A DNA stretch of 64,000 nt from Cheiracanthium punctorium (GCA_038373885.1 JAWZYV010013007.1:124001-188000); one strand, 5' to 3'; positions 22,931 through 34,785 are shown, counted from the stretch's first letter. Notes: generated by a model not told the origin, from the sequence alone. Numbers and translations: made by a program.

Positions 22931-23576
22931 TTTAATTACTTTTTTAATTATTAATTAAAAACCGTTTTTACGTTGCCATGCTTGGCGAGTTTCGCCCGTA
23001 TCAAATGATTCATGTTTTGAGCTAACAAGAATGCTATTACTTCAATAAAGAAGCACGTGCATCTGAAAAACATTAAATAATATGGAAATTAAGCCAGTTT
23101 TATGCCAAATCTATCCATCTCTAATAATAAAAATGAATGTTCTCCAGATAAATCTACAGAAAGCAGGGCTTTGAAAATTTAAGCATGACTGGGCCCATGA
23201 CTTCGGTAAAGTGTACCTGAGGCTCAGATATTTTAATTACTTTTCTATTATTAACTTTAACTGAATGCTATCTTGTCTTCGAAGTCATTCATTGAACATG
23301 TTGACATTCAAAACTATCCTATATATTGATTATTAATTTTGACGGGGGAGAGGGGGGGGCTTCATCTTGAAAAGGATTCGATTTCTGAAACTGGCAACAC
23401 TTTTGGCCATTAGTGTGGGTGTTCGAGTTACCTATTTTTCGCAAAGTATACCGGAATTCCTTTTCCCTGGAGGACTTCTTGGAGCGACTGTCACCACGCA
23501 TGCGCGTACAATCCATTCGTTCGCACGTGCCAGTCCAACGTTCGTACATGCCAACTCGTTTTAGCATGCTGTGTAC

Positions 23577-24373
23577 TAGAGATGAGACGGGCTCGGGCCC
23601 TGTCATTCACGATTGCGTTCGGGCTCGTGAAAAATGTCTCCTTTATTGAGCAGCATACTCCTTGAAACGGATTTTAAAAAGCGATTCATCGGAAAAATAA
23701 ACGTACGGATGGCATGCTAGGACTTGCGACAAAATAATGGGTGGGTAAAAAGCTAGCTTTTTCACATCATTGACTCAAGGGTGTGTTGTGCTATTTCATT
23801 GGCGTATGCGTGTTAAAATGCTGTTCATTCAACATTTTGGCCTCATTATTGACGGGTCTATCTTAGTTAAATGTATATATTCACATCTTGTCATAAAATA
23901 TTTTTAAAAAGTCATTTTGTTCCTATCCACTCAATTCTTATGCAATTCTATGCAAATTTCTTAAATTTAGGATGCGAAATCTCTTTTCTGGACGTGTTTT
24001 CAATATAACATTTTTAATGTCACTCTACGAGATTGATAACTTGTATTTTTATGTATCTAATATATCTAAGTGCATACGAATGTTTAACACGGATGTGAAT
24101 ACTCGACGGAATTTTAATAAAAATGGAAGCAATATTGTTATTATTGGATAAACATGGATATAAAGAATTAGAACGTGCATTAAGAGTTTGCGACTCTATT
24201 TGTCTTTCATTGGCACAAACGGCCAAATGGATCGTAATGTATCCATGGAGTAACTGAATTTTATTGATCTTTAGCTGAAATTTCGGGCTCGGCCGACTTC
24301 AATAATATTGCTCGGGCTCGGATTAAAAGTCCTCGGGCTCGGGCTTCAAAAAATGAGCCCGAACTCATCTCTA
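23577..24373 (+). mobile_element. hAT MITE, TAGAGATGAG ends, TSD CTGTGTAC
   Basis: 797 bp flanked by perfect CTGTGTAC (23569-23576, 24374-24381). Same family as 21384-22004. Its right part and flank recur at about 50.1-50.6 kb. Confidence 0.93.
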
Positions 24374-24606
24374 CTGTGTACGTACGCACGGATATCTCGA
24401 ACGATTCAAAAGCCATTCAAACGGGTGTTTGTAGCTCCCATTATATCGTACTGGGTTTCATAAGTTTATTGGGTAACAGCGGCAAAAATAAATCATGAGC
24501 CTTTTTTAAGGAATCAATTAATAAAACAACATTCTATCTCATAGAGCCCGCGGATAGAATTTTAATTGGCCGGTCCGACGGAAATAGAAAGAATATATAT
24601 ATTTAT

Positions 24607-24846
24607 TTATTATATATCCATATTAAAAATGATGAAGATGGCTTGAAAAAAAAACTGCATTTTGAGTTCGAACGCAGATTTCAAGATTTCAGTGCCCTTC
24701 CAACAGAATTGGATATTTTGAGCATGCCTTTCATCATCCATGGTGAAGCAGCGAGGTCCGATTGGCAGCTTGAATTTATTGAGTTGCAATCTAACCATCC
24801 TCTCAAGCAGTTGTTTCTAAATAGGCCAAAGTTTTACAAATCATGA
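24607..24846 (+). pseudogene. C-terminal fragment of a hAT-type transposase (GTF2IRD2/ZBED-like)
   Basis: A 67-codon open frame (ATG 24643, stop 24844-24846) reads LHFEFERRFQDFSALPTELD, ILSMPF, DWQLEFIELQSNHPLKQLF. That wording is typical of the region before the dimerisation domain in hAT-derived GTF2IRD2/ZBED5-like proteins (F..RF.DF...FL..PF, QLELIELQ..). No start, zinc finger or catalytic block is visible nearby. The ATG is only the first Met after A9 and is unlikely to be a real start. Just before it lie GCCCGCGG...TTAATTGGCCGG sequences also present near 50.52 kb. Confidence 0.6.
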
Positions 24847-25014
24847 TCGAAAATAAGTTTCCCAAATTGAATATCTCACGCCCAGAAAATCAGTGCTATG
24901 TTTGCTTCATCTATTTAATAAAATAAGACTTTTGTCTGTACATTTCTTGGAATTCAAAAATTTTGCGATTTCTATCCGTTTCAAGCACCCGGGAATCCGA
25001 TGCGACCCTCAAAA

Positions 25015-25590
25015 AAAAGGTTGTCTGTCTGTCATTCTGTCATTCTGTCCGTGACGCTTTTTTTGTTTAAGCATCACGTAAAAACGGCTGAAGCGAATGA
25101 TATGAAATTGGGTGTCATGATAGGTGGTCACTCAACTTAAAACATAGGCGTCGAATTTTTAAAAAATCTTGATTAGATTTTCAGATTTTGCGAAAATCGT
25201 TTCAAACTGCGTCAATTTGTGCTCGCACATCACGTAATAACTGCAAAGGTGAAAAAATGATATTGGGTGAAAGGATACGTGGTCACTCACCTTAAACTAT
25301 AAGCATCTAATTAAAAAAAATCGATCCGATTTCGAGATTTTGCGAAAATCGTTTTAAAATGCTGAAATTTTGTTCCAGCATCACGAAATAAAGACTGCAG
25401 GGAATGAAACGAAATGGGGTGACAGGATAGGTTGCCACTCCACTTAAATTCTAGCCTTCCAATTTTTAAAGATGTTGATTAGATTTTGAGATTTTGCGAA
25501 AATTATTTAAATATCCGTCGATATTCGTTCGCGCATCCCATAATGACGACTCAAGCGAATGAAATGATATTACTGAGTGACTCTCTTAAC
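25015..25590 (+). repeat. Diverged ~153-bp tandem repeat with CTGTC microsatellite
   Basis: After GTCTGTCTGTCATTCTGTC come about 3.5 units, each holding GATAGGTGGTCACTCAACTT and AGATTTTGCGAAAATCGTTT. A related array is at 61.65-62.34 kb. Start-microsatellite plus tandem units resembles the HINE layout, but the terminal features are not seen. Confidence 0.75.
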
Positions 25591-25599
25591 CTGTAATAT

Positions 25600-26508
25600 T
25601 TTAACAATACATGAAAATGATAACTTCGCTTTCTTTACTTTGGCAACCTACTCCATCCATTCTGTGTACTCCTACAATGCTGACGAAAGTTCTTGCTTTT
25701 TGGAAATTTGCATTCACTAACTCGTCAAGGACGGGTACTTCAGCTAGTTTTATATATGTGAATAAGTGTTTTCAACTAGGAACCTTAGAAAAAATTCTTT
25801 TCAGAAGTAGACTGACAGATGAGCCTTGAGCCTCGTTCCTTAGAATCGGTGCATCTCACTTCGAACCTCAATAGAAGGAACTTTTAAAAATGAAATCGCA
25901 ATTTCCTTCATCTCATTAACCTATTTAAATTGTAATACTTGTATATTGTTTTTAACATTTTAGAAAAAAATTATCTTGGCCGCCAAACTTTTTTTTTTCT
26001 TCGATTTTTGGCGCGCGACCGAAAAAGTTTGCCCATCCCTCTCCTAGGGAAAGAAAAAAAAATCCAAAAATTTAATTTATATTTAAGATGTTTATAAAGT
26101 ACGTGACAAAGATTTCAATTTTCGAATCTCATCTTTGCAATGTGTTGACTTTTAAAAGCATTTGTAGCGAGGTGACGGAACCTTGCCTGGGAGTGTGTAC
26201 ATCGGGACCCGAGAGGGCATCCCTATTTCTTGGGAAGAGCTTTGGTGCTGCCATCTGCCGTGAGTGTCCGAAAACATTTCCCCTAGATCGGCGCTATGCG
26301 GCCTTCAAATAATTTTACGGGTGTAATAAACGAACGCTTCTTTCGCGGTCGTTCTGATTTTCGGGACACTTTCTGCCGGGAACGCTAGAAGGCCTCTCTC
26401 TCGCCCTCTTAGCCGAGTGGATCACGGGTTCTGGCCTACTGTGCTGCTGTCGCGCCGTCGGTTTCGATCGGGCGTCGCTTCTATACGGGTCACCACGCCT
26501 CGGAACGT
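25600..26508. other. Intergenic, GC-rich patch, no gene identified
   Basis: 26160-26508 is markedly GC-richer than its surroundings and holds a GGTGCTGCCATCTGCCG motif and an AATAAA. Its frames match nothing I know. 25600-26160 is AT-rich. Confidence 0.4.
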
Positions 26509-26516
26509 TTTCCAAC

Positions 26517-27478
26517 CATAGGCGTAGAGTTATATGGGCCCGTGGGGCTCGAGCCCCCCCAATAAATTGTGAATAGGGGCTGAGCCCACCCAATCATTTA
26601 TCACTCAATACAGAAAAGTCATTTATACTAACATAAAAAAAAGTATTCACGCCATTTACAAATGTTAAAAAAAAAACCTTTACTTGTACTTTTAAAAATT
26701 TTCTTCTTTTGATTTCAATCATGATTGAGTATTCATTGTGACGCCCTGTAACACACAACGTTACTATAAGCTGCCCTCGCCAGGCTCTGGTTCATTCAAA
26801 TCAGATTATGCAATGTAAAGTATGACATGAAGAAAAGTTCAGATGGGTCTAAAATGCACTCTCTCATCGAATATGTTTTTTTTTTTTCCTCCTTTGGATT
26901 TTTTACTTTGCTTCTATTTTTAACTTATAACAGGGTAGGAAGATACTAACATGGATACTTACCTTACATTGGCATAGAATTCTATGGACCCATAGAGATC
27001 GAGCGCCTCCACTAATTGACACTTATATATAGTAAGTCATAGCTGCCAACTACTATGGAATATAACTAACCACTTTTTGTTAATAGTATATTTTTTAATT
27101 ATTTTTTTCAAAATAGTCACAAGCTCGCGCGCGCATCGCAAAAATTTTGCTCTATTTTAAGCCGAAAAAGTCTGTAGAAAAAGGGGTTCATTCTATTCCG
27201 TAGTAGTTGGCAACTATGAGTAAGTTATATGTACGTGAATCAGTGGCGTAGCCAGAAATTTTTCAGGGGGGGGGGGGTTATGACTTCTGCAACTCACATA
27301 TATGTATACGGGTGTATGATAAGGGAGTGAAGAATATACATTTTGTATGGCAAAATATTCCTTCTGGGGGGGTTAGGACACCCTAAACCCCTCCCCCCTT
27401 TGGCTACGCCACTGACGTGACTATAAGTGGTTGAGGGGCCCGCCCCCCCCCAATAATTTTGAAAACTTTACGCTTATG
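26517..27478 (+). mobile_element. hAT-like element, CATAGGCGTAGAG ends
   Basis: About 960 bp; CATAGGCGTAGAGTTATATG on the left, AACTTTACGCTTATG on the right, duplications TTTCCAAC/TTCCCAAC (7 of 8; 26509-26516, 27479-27486). The 174-bp CAGTGGCGTAGC MITE is nested at 27241-27414. No transposase frame seen. Confidence 0.75.
27241..27414 (+). mobile_element. hAT MITE, CAGTGGCGTAGCCAG ends
   Basis: 174 bp with duplications ACGTGAAT/ACGTGACT (7 of 8) at 27233-27240 and 27415-27422. It contains a run of twelve or more G and CCCCTCCCCCC near the other end. It is inserted inside the larger 26517-27478 element. Confidence 0.88.
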
Positions 27479-27563
27479 TTCCCAACCCAGGCACCTCTCC
27501 CCCGCCCCTCTTGTCATAATACGAGACGTAAACATACTTAGAAGTCGGTATGGGTCTTTGTTC

Positions 27564-28010
27564 TTAACCCTTTGAGGCGCAACCCTTTCCCGATGCTGAA
27601 AAAAGGGCAGCCGTGGCCATCGCTCGACTGAATGACCAGCGAGATGCACAGACAGCTGTCATCGAACAAGGGTCTCTCGATCTGTGGCACGCGATGAACG
27701 TTTCGATCGGTCGCCCTCTTGCGGGTCGTTCAGTCGAGCGATGGCAAACGGCTGCCCTTTTTTCAGCATGGGGCCCTCTATCCAGCTGTTCTCTCATTCT
27801 TCCATTTTCCAGCAGATGTCGGTGCTGTTCAAAAGAATCGCGACCCTTTTTGGACGGGAAAGGACGTGCTCAAAAGTAAAGGATTCTCGCGGAGCTCGGT
27901 CACCCGCCACTCTTTTTATAGACATCCAATCTATTCTTCGCGACTGGCAACCGTCCAAACGTCCGAGTCGGGTGTGGCCAGAGCGGGAACACTGCGCGTT
28001 AAAGGGTTAA
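27564..28010 (+). mobile_element. T2 MITE
   Basis: TTAA at both ends; CCCTTTGAGGCGCAACCC ... GCGCGTTAAAGGG. Rather GC-rich copy, with the inner inverted repeat around TCTCGATCTGTGG. Confidence 0.9.
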
Positions 28011-28144
28011 AGCCCCTCAACTTGCATTCTTGGGGGCGTAGGTGCTATCGCAAAAGGGCAGGAAAGGGGACAGCGCTGTCAAAATAAGGTATGAGGACGG
28101 TGGTTTATAACGTACAGTGAAAAACTTTTAACACCAAAGCAAAA

Positions 28145-28279
28145 TATTTTTAGTGTCCCTTATTTGGGACGGCATTTTCGCTATCCGTCGAAAATGTTAT
28201 TTATCTTTCCTAGCCTTTATTCACGAGTATTGAACCTCAGCTCCACAAAATAGACTAACATGACCAGGAAGGATGTTAA
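28145..28279 (-). mobile_element. Partial T1-type copy, tandem duplicate of 28585-28715
   Basis: GTGTCCCTTATTTGGGACGG through GACCAGGAAGGATGTTAA, nearly identical to 28590-28715. It is interrupted at its TTAA by the T1 copy 28276-28555. Confidence 0.85.
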
Positions 28280-28555
28280 CCCATTCGTGACTGGATATTT
28301 TTGCGACTTTCTTCGAATTTTGCTAACACCAGCAGTCATTGATTTCTGATATCAACTTTTTGAACAAGGGATGGTTTCATTTAAAATCATTATGTATAAA
28401 AATTGAAATGTCAACATCCTACTTGGCCATATTAAAATATTTTGTGGAATTGAGGTTCAATACTCGCGAATAAAGACTATTAAAAATCAATAACGTTTTC
28501 GACTGATAGCGAAAATGCCGTCCCAAAAAAAGGACGCTAGGCATAAATGGGTTAA
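28276..28555 (+). mobile_element. T1 MITE inserted in an older T1-related copy
   Basis: TTAACCCATTCGTGACTGG ... ATAAATGGGTTAA. It splits a reverse-oriented T1 relative: the left half is at 28145-28279. The empty equivalent (GGATGTTAATTTTTC) is preserved at about 28706-28720. Confidence 0.9.
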
Positions 28556-28846
28556 CACGAAACCGAAGGGACAAAAATATTTTTTTGTGTCCCTTATTTG
28601 GGACGGCATTTTCGCTATCCGTCGAAAACGTTATTTATCTTTCCTAGCCCTTTATTCACGAGTATCGAACCTCAGCTCCACAAAATAGGCTAACATGACC
28701 AGGAAGGATGTTAATTTTTCAATTTTTATACATCATGATTTTGAAAGAATTCATCCCTTGTTCAAGAAGTTGATATAATAGTCTAAGAGCCAGCGACCGC
28801 CATACCTTCGTCCTAGTATAAAAGCTGAAACTTTCTCTGCGCATAC

Positions 28847-29892
28847 TAGAGATGAGTTCGGGCTCATTTTTTGAAGCCCGAGCCCGCAGACTTTTAATCC
28901 GAGCCCGAGCAATATTAATTTAGTCGGAGCCCGAGCCTGAAATTTCAGCTGAAGATAAATAAAATTCAATAAAATACAAATAATTAATTCTTTGATAGAA
29001 TAAAATAAATTTTGCAAATTAATTTGTGCAAATTAAAGACAAATATAGTTGCAAATTCTTAATGCACTTTCTAATTCTTTATATCTATGTTTATGAAATA
29101 ATGTCGGATCTCATGACTCACTCAGCAATAGAAGCCGCCGTTCTGAAATACCCAAAGAGCTTCACGCGCCTTCCAGGCACCCTTGCCGTTATTTTTACTT
29201 TCCGAACATGTACCCTGTAAGGAAAGTATTGTCATTATGAAAAAATTCGAATTCGAGATTTTGGTATATGGACACGTTTTGAGATCTTCTGAATTCATGG
29301 ATGCTATTTTTACGAGATGTATGTATGTATGTGTGTTTGTGTGTATGTGAGTGAACACGATAGCTCCTAAACGGTACATTCGATTGAGCTCAAATTGGGT
29401 ATATAGGTTATAAATCACCATCTTAAGACCGGTATTGATTTGGGTGTGTATAGGACTTATAGTTCTTCCACAGGGCTACGACCAAGATTTCTTTTATATT
29501 ATGGCATTATAGCATATGGGGAGAAATTCTTGAAAGTGCGCAAACGTTTAAACGGTGCATTCGATTGAGTTTCAATTAGGTATATATGTTTGAATGATTC
29601 ATCGATTAAAATTTATTTAAATACTTGCTAATGATCTTAATCGTAAGTGTTCGGAAAGCCGAGTGGAGTCACTCCAGATTTTTTTTATAAGTCCTTTTAT
29701 TTTCCATATGAATCACTTTTTAAAAATCTGTTTCAAGGAATGTTCAATAAAATAGAAATTTTTTACGAGCCCGAGCCCGCCCGAGCCCGAACGCAATTGT
29801 GAATTACTGAGCCCGGTTCGGGCTCGGCCCCGAAGCCCGAGCCCGAAAGCCCGAGCCCGGTTCGGGCTCGGGCTGAGCCCGTCTCATCTCTA
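28847..29892 (+). mobile_element. hAT MITE, TAGAGATGAG ends, interrupted by a HINE
   Basis: Starts TAGAGATGAGTTCGGGCTC and ends GCCCGTCTCATCTCTA, with duplications GCGCATAC/GCGCATAA (28839-28846, 29893-29900). It is opposite in orientation to the 21 and 23 kb copies. A HINE occupies 29192-29698. It is itself inserted in the left arm of a large palindrome. Confidence 0.9.
29192..29698 (+). mobile_element. HINE-like element inside a hAT MITE
   Basis: ACTTTCCGAACATGTACCC ... GTTCGGAAAGCCGAGTGGAG, CAGATTTTTTTT; one to two tandem units. It is the innermost layer of the 28.6-30.6 kb nest. Confidence 0.9.
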
Positions 29893-30670
29893 GCGCATAA
29901 CCCCCCCCCCCCCAACAGAGGTAGGAACCATCGGCCACTCTCAAGTTTGGAGGATCGTGGCTTGGGCAGGTAACAGGTGTATAAAATGGCAGACTATTTT
30001 CGTCCTTTCATAAAGCTTCATTTTTTTATAGGTTCTTCTTCGCAATATTAGAAATCACTGGATCCCTTGCCAGACACTTTTCCATCGTGGCAAACCCCCG
30101 CCAGACAACCTCAAAGTCATGGAAAACGTCATTCTATGACGAGCGCGCTGCAAGAGCGTCAGAAAGTTCAGAAGGAGCAGTCTAAAATGTTCTTGGCACT
30201 TTGTGACAGCTCGACGTACTTCGTCGCGGGAGTGGACGAACACAACCGTTTTCCATGCCTCCCGTTGACTTTGAGGTTGTCTGGCGGGGGTTGGTCACGA
30301 TGGAAAAGTGTCTGGCAAAGGATCCAGTGATTTCTAGTACTGCGAAGAAGAACCTATAAAAAAAATGAAGCTTTATGAAAGGACTAAAATAGTCTGCCAT
30401 TTTACACACCTGTTACCTGCCGAAGCCACGGTCCTCCAAACTTGAGAGTGGCCGATGGTTCCTACCTCTGTTGGGGAGGTATGCGCAGAGAAAGTTTCAG
30501 CTTTTATACTATGACGAAGATCTGGCGGCCGCTGGCTCTTGCTCTATAAGAAATGGATCTATTATTGCTGCTACTAGCAAAAATCGAAGAAAGTCGCAAA
30601 AATATCGGGGCACAAATGGGTTAAAATAGTTTGCTATTGAGAATGGTCAACAAAGGATTCCTAAAATGTG

Positions 30671-31129
30671 TTAACCCTTTCCGGCGCAAGAACTTTTATT
30701 GTATTTTCTCGTTTATGCAGATGCATGGAGTAATAGTTAAATTTCTGATGTCAATTTAATGAAGTATGGATAATTTATCTGTAAATTAGGAATGGACGCG
30801 AGACGAGACAGAAATGTACAGCTTTTTTGCGAGACGAGACACACATTTTTAACATTACGATATAGGAATTTTTGCGAGACGAGACAAAGCTTTTAGGCTA
30901 TTTTGCGAGACGCGAGACGCTTATTTTTGTCTTGCGTCTATCCCTATGTAAAATATCTAATACATTTTTATAAATATTCATGACACTTTACCTCCTAACA
31001 TCATTTTGTGCAAATTTCATTATTATCTAGTAAATAGACATACGAAAAATGACGAATGCCCCTGAAATTTGTCATGTACACCATAAGTAGGTGGCTAGAA
31101 CGTCTAGCCACCACCCGCGAAAGGGTTAA
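30671..31129 (+). mobile_element. TTAA element (CCCTTTCCGGCGC ends) hosting a hAT-like MITE
   Basis: TTAACCCTTTCCGGCGCAAG at the left, ACCCGCGAAAGGGTTAA at the right. About 459 bp including the nested 160-bp GCGAGACGAGAC element. Confidence 0.75.
30787..30946 (+). mobile_element. hAT-like MITE with GCGAGACGAGAC repeats
   Basis: 160 bp; TAGGAATGGACGCGAGACGA against TAGGGATAGACGCAAGACAA (right end reversed), flanks CTGTAAAT/TGTAAAAT. The core repeats TTTTGCGAGACGAGAC four times. It lies inside the TTAA element 30671-31129. Confidence 0.65.
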
Positions 31130-31173
31130 ACACATAACAACGATGGTTCTTAAACACATAACAACGATGGTTC

Positions 31174-31458
31174 TTATCCCATTTATGCCTAGCGTCCCTT
31201 TTTTGGGACGGCATTTTCGCTATCAGTCGAAAACGTTATTTATTTTTCCTAGCCTTTATTCGCGAGTATTGAACCTCAATTCCACACAATATTTTAATAT
31301 GGCCAAGTAGGATGTTGACATTTCAATTTTTATACATAATGATTTTAAATGAAATCATCCCTTGTTCAAAAAGTTGACATCAGATATGTATCAATGACTG
31401 CTGGTGTTAGCAAAAATCGAAGAAAGTCGCAAAAATATCCAGGCACGAATGAGTTTAA
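31174..31458 (-). mobile_element. T1 MITE, terminal mutations
   Basis: Reverse T1 with left TTAT and right end GAATGAGTTTAA instead of GAATGGGTTAA. The interior belongs to the CAGCAGTCATTGAT subfamily, as in 28276-28555. Confidence 0.85.
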
Positions 31459-31961
31459 ATAAAACTGCTAGTGTATGAAATACAGTTCAATGGAGCTGAC
31501 TGAAAAGATTATAGTTCATTATTGACGACTCTAAAACGAGTGACGGTGAGAGTGGACTTGAATTCTATGGACAGAATATTTGGACGTTAGAACGGTAGTC
31601 GAGGTCACTACAACCGTCTTCGGCAAGAGTGGTAGCCCCCCCCCCCTCAACTGAAATCTCGCATGCGCCACGTTTTTCTAGAAAATGACCATCCCATTTT
31701 TCTTGAGTCATGTGCGGAGGAGGCGAGGATGCAGAGTATTAGGAGTTTTCAACATCCATGTCATAACCAGAGCCCGATTATCACACGGGCATGCGGGGCA
31801 ATAGCCAGAAGCCCCGGAAAAATAAGGGCCGCCCCCAAATTTCTCGATGGATTGTTATCATGATTTATTGCCTATTCATATAGACTGCAGTAATGATATT
31901 TTTTCAACTCAATTTCCTTTGTAATATCTATAGCATCATTTTTAACAATGAATGAATGGAC

Positions 31962-32245
31962 TTAACCCATTTGTGCCTGGATATTTTTGCGACTTTCATC
32001 GATTTTTTACTGATAACAGAAATAATAGATAAATTTCTGATGTCAACTTCTTGAAGAAGGGATGATTTCTTTTAAAATTATTATGCATAAAAATCGAAAT
32101 ATCAACATCCTACTGGGTCATGTTAAAATATTTTGCAGAGTGGAGGCTCAATACTCATGAATAAAGCCTAGGAAAAATAAATAACGCTTTGGACTAATAG
32201 CGAAAATGCCGTCCCAAAAAAGGGACACAGGCATAAATGGGATAA
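31962..32245 (+). mobile_element. T1 MITE inside the CAGAGCC hAT
   Basis: Full-length T1; left TTAA, right ATAA (ATAAATGGGATAA), one substitution from the rule. Confidence 0.9.
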
Positions 32246-32280
32246 GAGATTTATTTTCTGTTCTTCTCATTCAAGGGTCT

Positions 32281-32563
32281 TTAACCCATTCGTGCCTGGA
32301 TATTTTTGCGACTTTCTTCGATTTTTGCTAACACCAGAAGTAATTGATAAATTTCTGATGTCAACTTTTTGAACAAGGGATGATTTCATTTAAAATTGTT
32401 ATGCATAAAAATTGAAATGTCAACATCCTACTTGCCATATTAAAATATTTTGTGGAATTGAGGTTCAATACTCGCGAATAAAGGCTAGGAAAAATAAATA
32501 ACGTTTTCGAATGATAGCGATAATGCCGTCCCAAAAAAGGGACGCTAGGCATAAATGGGTTAA
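32281..32563 (+). mobile_element. T1 MITE inside the CAGAGCC hAT
   Basis: Full-length T1, second subfamily (CACCAGAAGTAATTG), TTAA at both ends, 35 bp from the preceding copy in the same orientation. Confidence 0.92.
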
Positions 32564-34350
32564 GACTCATGGATCCATCAACAAGAATTGAGGACTTTTT
32601 GAAAACGTACGGTATGGCCCTATATGTATGCTTATTACAGAATATCCATTCGTCAACATTTTTTGTTCCGTGATGAAGGAAAGAAAATTTCGAACTTTTT
32701 GGAGTGAGAAACTTGGCTCCCGTGCCTCGTCATGGCCATTCCTGGAATGAGCGCACCCATGCGCTCATCATACAAACGGACTCAAAAAAAAAAAAAAAAA
32801 ATACTAAAATCACTGTATTTTTCTAAATAGTCTTGTTCTAAATAAGTATCGAACTCCAAAATAATCAACCCAAGTATATTCATCCGATTGATATAAGACC
32901 TCATACACCAGAAAGCGATTCAGATTAAATAAATACAAGAATTTCAGTTGATAAAAACCACGTAAAAACTCTAAATAGAACAATTTTTTTTTAATTATGA
33001 ATTTATTAGCATTATTCCCTGACATAGAATTTTTGTTGCTGCTCTTATTTAGATTAAAAAAAAATACACTTCTCATATCGAAGGCTAAATTTATTTTTCA
33101 GTATATTATTATATGTATATGTATGCTTTCAAAATTTAAAAAAAAAAAAAAAAACTTTTTTTCTAAAGCACGTTTTTGAATATTAGTTGTATTTATTTAT
33201 GTTTAAATTTTTCAAAATTACTTTTTAAGTTTATCATTCTCAAGCCTATTGTTTACTTTTAGATATTTATTTACTTTTTTTAACTTTCAAAATTGTAAAA
33301 AAAGGAAAAAAAAAACGTGTTAAATATATGTATCTATGGTGAAATGTTACTAAGAACAATAGTGTGAGCAATTGTAAACCGTTGTAAACTAACTGCCTTT
33401 ATATTGTATAACACTGATGTATTTTACCAATTGTAATCCAAAAATTGTGCTGTAAGAAAATAAAATAAAAATCAGGGAAACCGCTGCTTGCTGGACCTGA
33501 GCCTAGAGCTAGTGTTCAGCAGGACAGTAGGACACTTCAGGAACTAAAACAGGCTTTAAACCAAATAGGTAGGCCGTTCCTGAAGGTAGTATCCTATAGT
33601 ATCTAAATAAGTATCAATAAATAGGTCATTTTTAATTCAATTTGAGTATTATTTAAAAATGTTTTATTTTTAGGTCGGGAAAATGCAACAGCCAACAAAA
33701 ATGACTTGAAATGCTGGTGATAGTGTAGGGGCCCCAAAATAACCTCTTGCCCAGGGGCCCCGACCCCTAGGATCAGGCTCTGGTAATAACTCTGTAGCTG
33801 TAGCATAGATAGAGTTATTATATCGATGCAACACGGAATAGGAATAAGGTGCAGCATTTTTCACTCGGAGAACGTGTTTTTAGTAGGTAGATAAGGCCAC
33901 TAGATGGCAGCACCCCATCCAACCTCCATTTTTTGGGCTACGGCCACCTGCGTGAAAGTGGGGGACGTGCAGGGCCGGTTTGAAGCACGAATGTTGGGGA
34001 GGGGGGGGTGTAAAGTCAAAATGGGCCGACACTGTATACCCACATGCCGCAAAAATATAGACCCATTTGACCAGTCACTTTTTATTTTATGAAGGGTCCA
34101 CGGGAAGAAGAACGATGAGAGTCCACTTTTCGTCAATGTGGAGGTTTCTGCTGCATTCTGTTGTTCATGAGTGGCACTATTAATATCCTTAATCCATAAG
34201 GGGAAAGAACGATGAGAATACACTGAAAAAATAGCCCACAGTTTACATGGGGAAGAACGATGAAAGTCCCGTGCGCGTATCGATTTTTTGGAAAATCAGC
34301 TGTATTGGACTCTCATCGTTCTCCCCGTGGACCCTTCATATAAGATAGGC

Positions 34351-34423
34351 CAGGGGCGTAGCCAGGGGGGGGGGGATATCGGGATATATCCCCCCCCGAA
34401 ATATTTTCCTGGCTACGCGCCTG
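34351..34423 (+). mobile_element. Minimal 73-bp hAT MITE, TSD AGATAGGC
   Basis: Only 73 bp, essentially two ends (CAGGGGCGTAGCCAGGGGGG / CCTGGCTACGCGCCTG) around GATATATC. It is flanked by perfect AGATAGGC (34343-34350, 34424-34431), so very little sequence is needed for mobility in this family. Confidence 0.9.
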
Positions 34424-34659
34424 AGATAGGCTGTGCTACAGTGGCGGCTCCTCCATTTGAGCACATGAGCACGGGAACCCCAAAGGAAAAACCCACTCTT
34501 GCCAAAGTGGGTGACATCCACTTGAGTGTGGACACGAACCCTGAACAACAACAAAAAAAAAAAAACATTCGTCAGAATGAAACACTGGTAAACACTTTGT
34601 ATTATACAAGGGGTGATCCAATGAAAAGATACGAAACGACGAAAAGATACGAAACGACG

Positions 34660-34785
34660 TCCATTGGGTTTCTCCTCTCTTCCGTGCCGCGGAAGAGAGA
34701 AGAAACCCAATGGAAACGCTTTGCTTTACCTTCTCGGTGTGACGTCACAAGTCAGCGCTGCGGCTTTCCTCTCTAGGGGGCGTTG
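34660..34785 (+). mobile_element. Truncated CAACGCC palindromic MITE
   Basis: The right arm and centre are intact (ending CTAGGGGGCGTTG at 34785), but the left arm stops at about 34660 (CCATTGGGTTTCTCC). The CAACGCC terminus and left TGACGTCA are replaced by a copy of flanking sequence, including a doubled GAAAAGATACGAAACGAC. This suggests a rearrangement after insertion. Confidence 0.75.

Larger units (their letters stand above)
22117..23418 (+). mobile_element. Tc1-like transposon shell
   Basis: CACTACTGGCCAAAAGTATT at 22118 and, inverted near 23418, CACTAATGGCCAAAAGTGTT; both continue into GCMAGTTTGAGAAATATAACC-like sequence. The ~1.3-kb spacing is typical of Tc1-like elements. TA on the left, TG on the right. 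The inside carries a SINE and other AT-rich sequence, and no transposase frame is readable. Confidence 0.55.
28776..30556 (+). mobile_element. Large palindromic (foldback) element
   Basis: Inverted arms AAGAGCCAGCG(A/G)CCGCCA ... about 28780-28846 plus 29901-30127, and 30247-30545, around an approximately 120-bp centre. The arms include CTTTCTCTGCGCATACC, CTGGCAGG-like GTAACAGGTGT and TTTTCCATCGTG. The left arm is split by the 28847-29892 hAT. No coding frame. The target duplication is not clear. Confidence 0.8.
28585..30624 (-). mobile_element. T1-type copy split by a large palindrome
   Basis: The left part (GTGTCCCTTATTTGGGACGG to CAAGAAGTTGATAT, 28590-28775) and the right part (AGCAAAAATCGAAGAAAGTC ... 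GCACAAATGGGTTAA, 30560-30624) make one reverse T1-like element. A palindromic element, a hAT and a HINE lie between. Its own left terminus is degraded; the right TTAA is intact at 30621-30624. Confidence 0.8.
31768..33782 (+). mobile_element. hAT-like element, CAGAGCC ends, holding two T1 MITEs
   Basis: About 2.0 kb; CAGAGCCCGATTATC on the left and GATCAGGCTCTG on the right, duplications GTCATAAC/GTAATAAC (7 of 8; 31760-31767, 33783-33790), and GGGGCC-rich subterminal tracts. T1 copies at 31962-32245 and 32281-32563 are inserted just 35 bp apart. 32.6-33.7 kb is AT-rich with poly-A/T runs and no recognisable frame. Confidence 0.75.
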
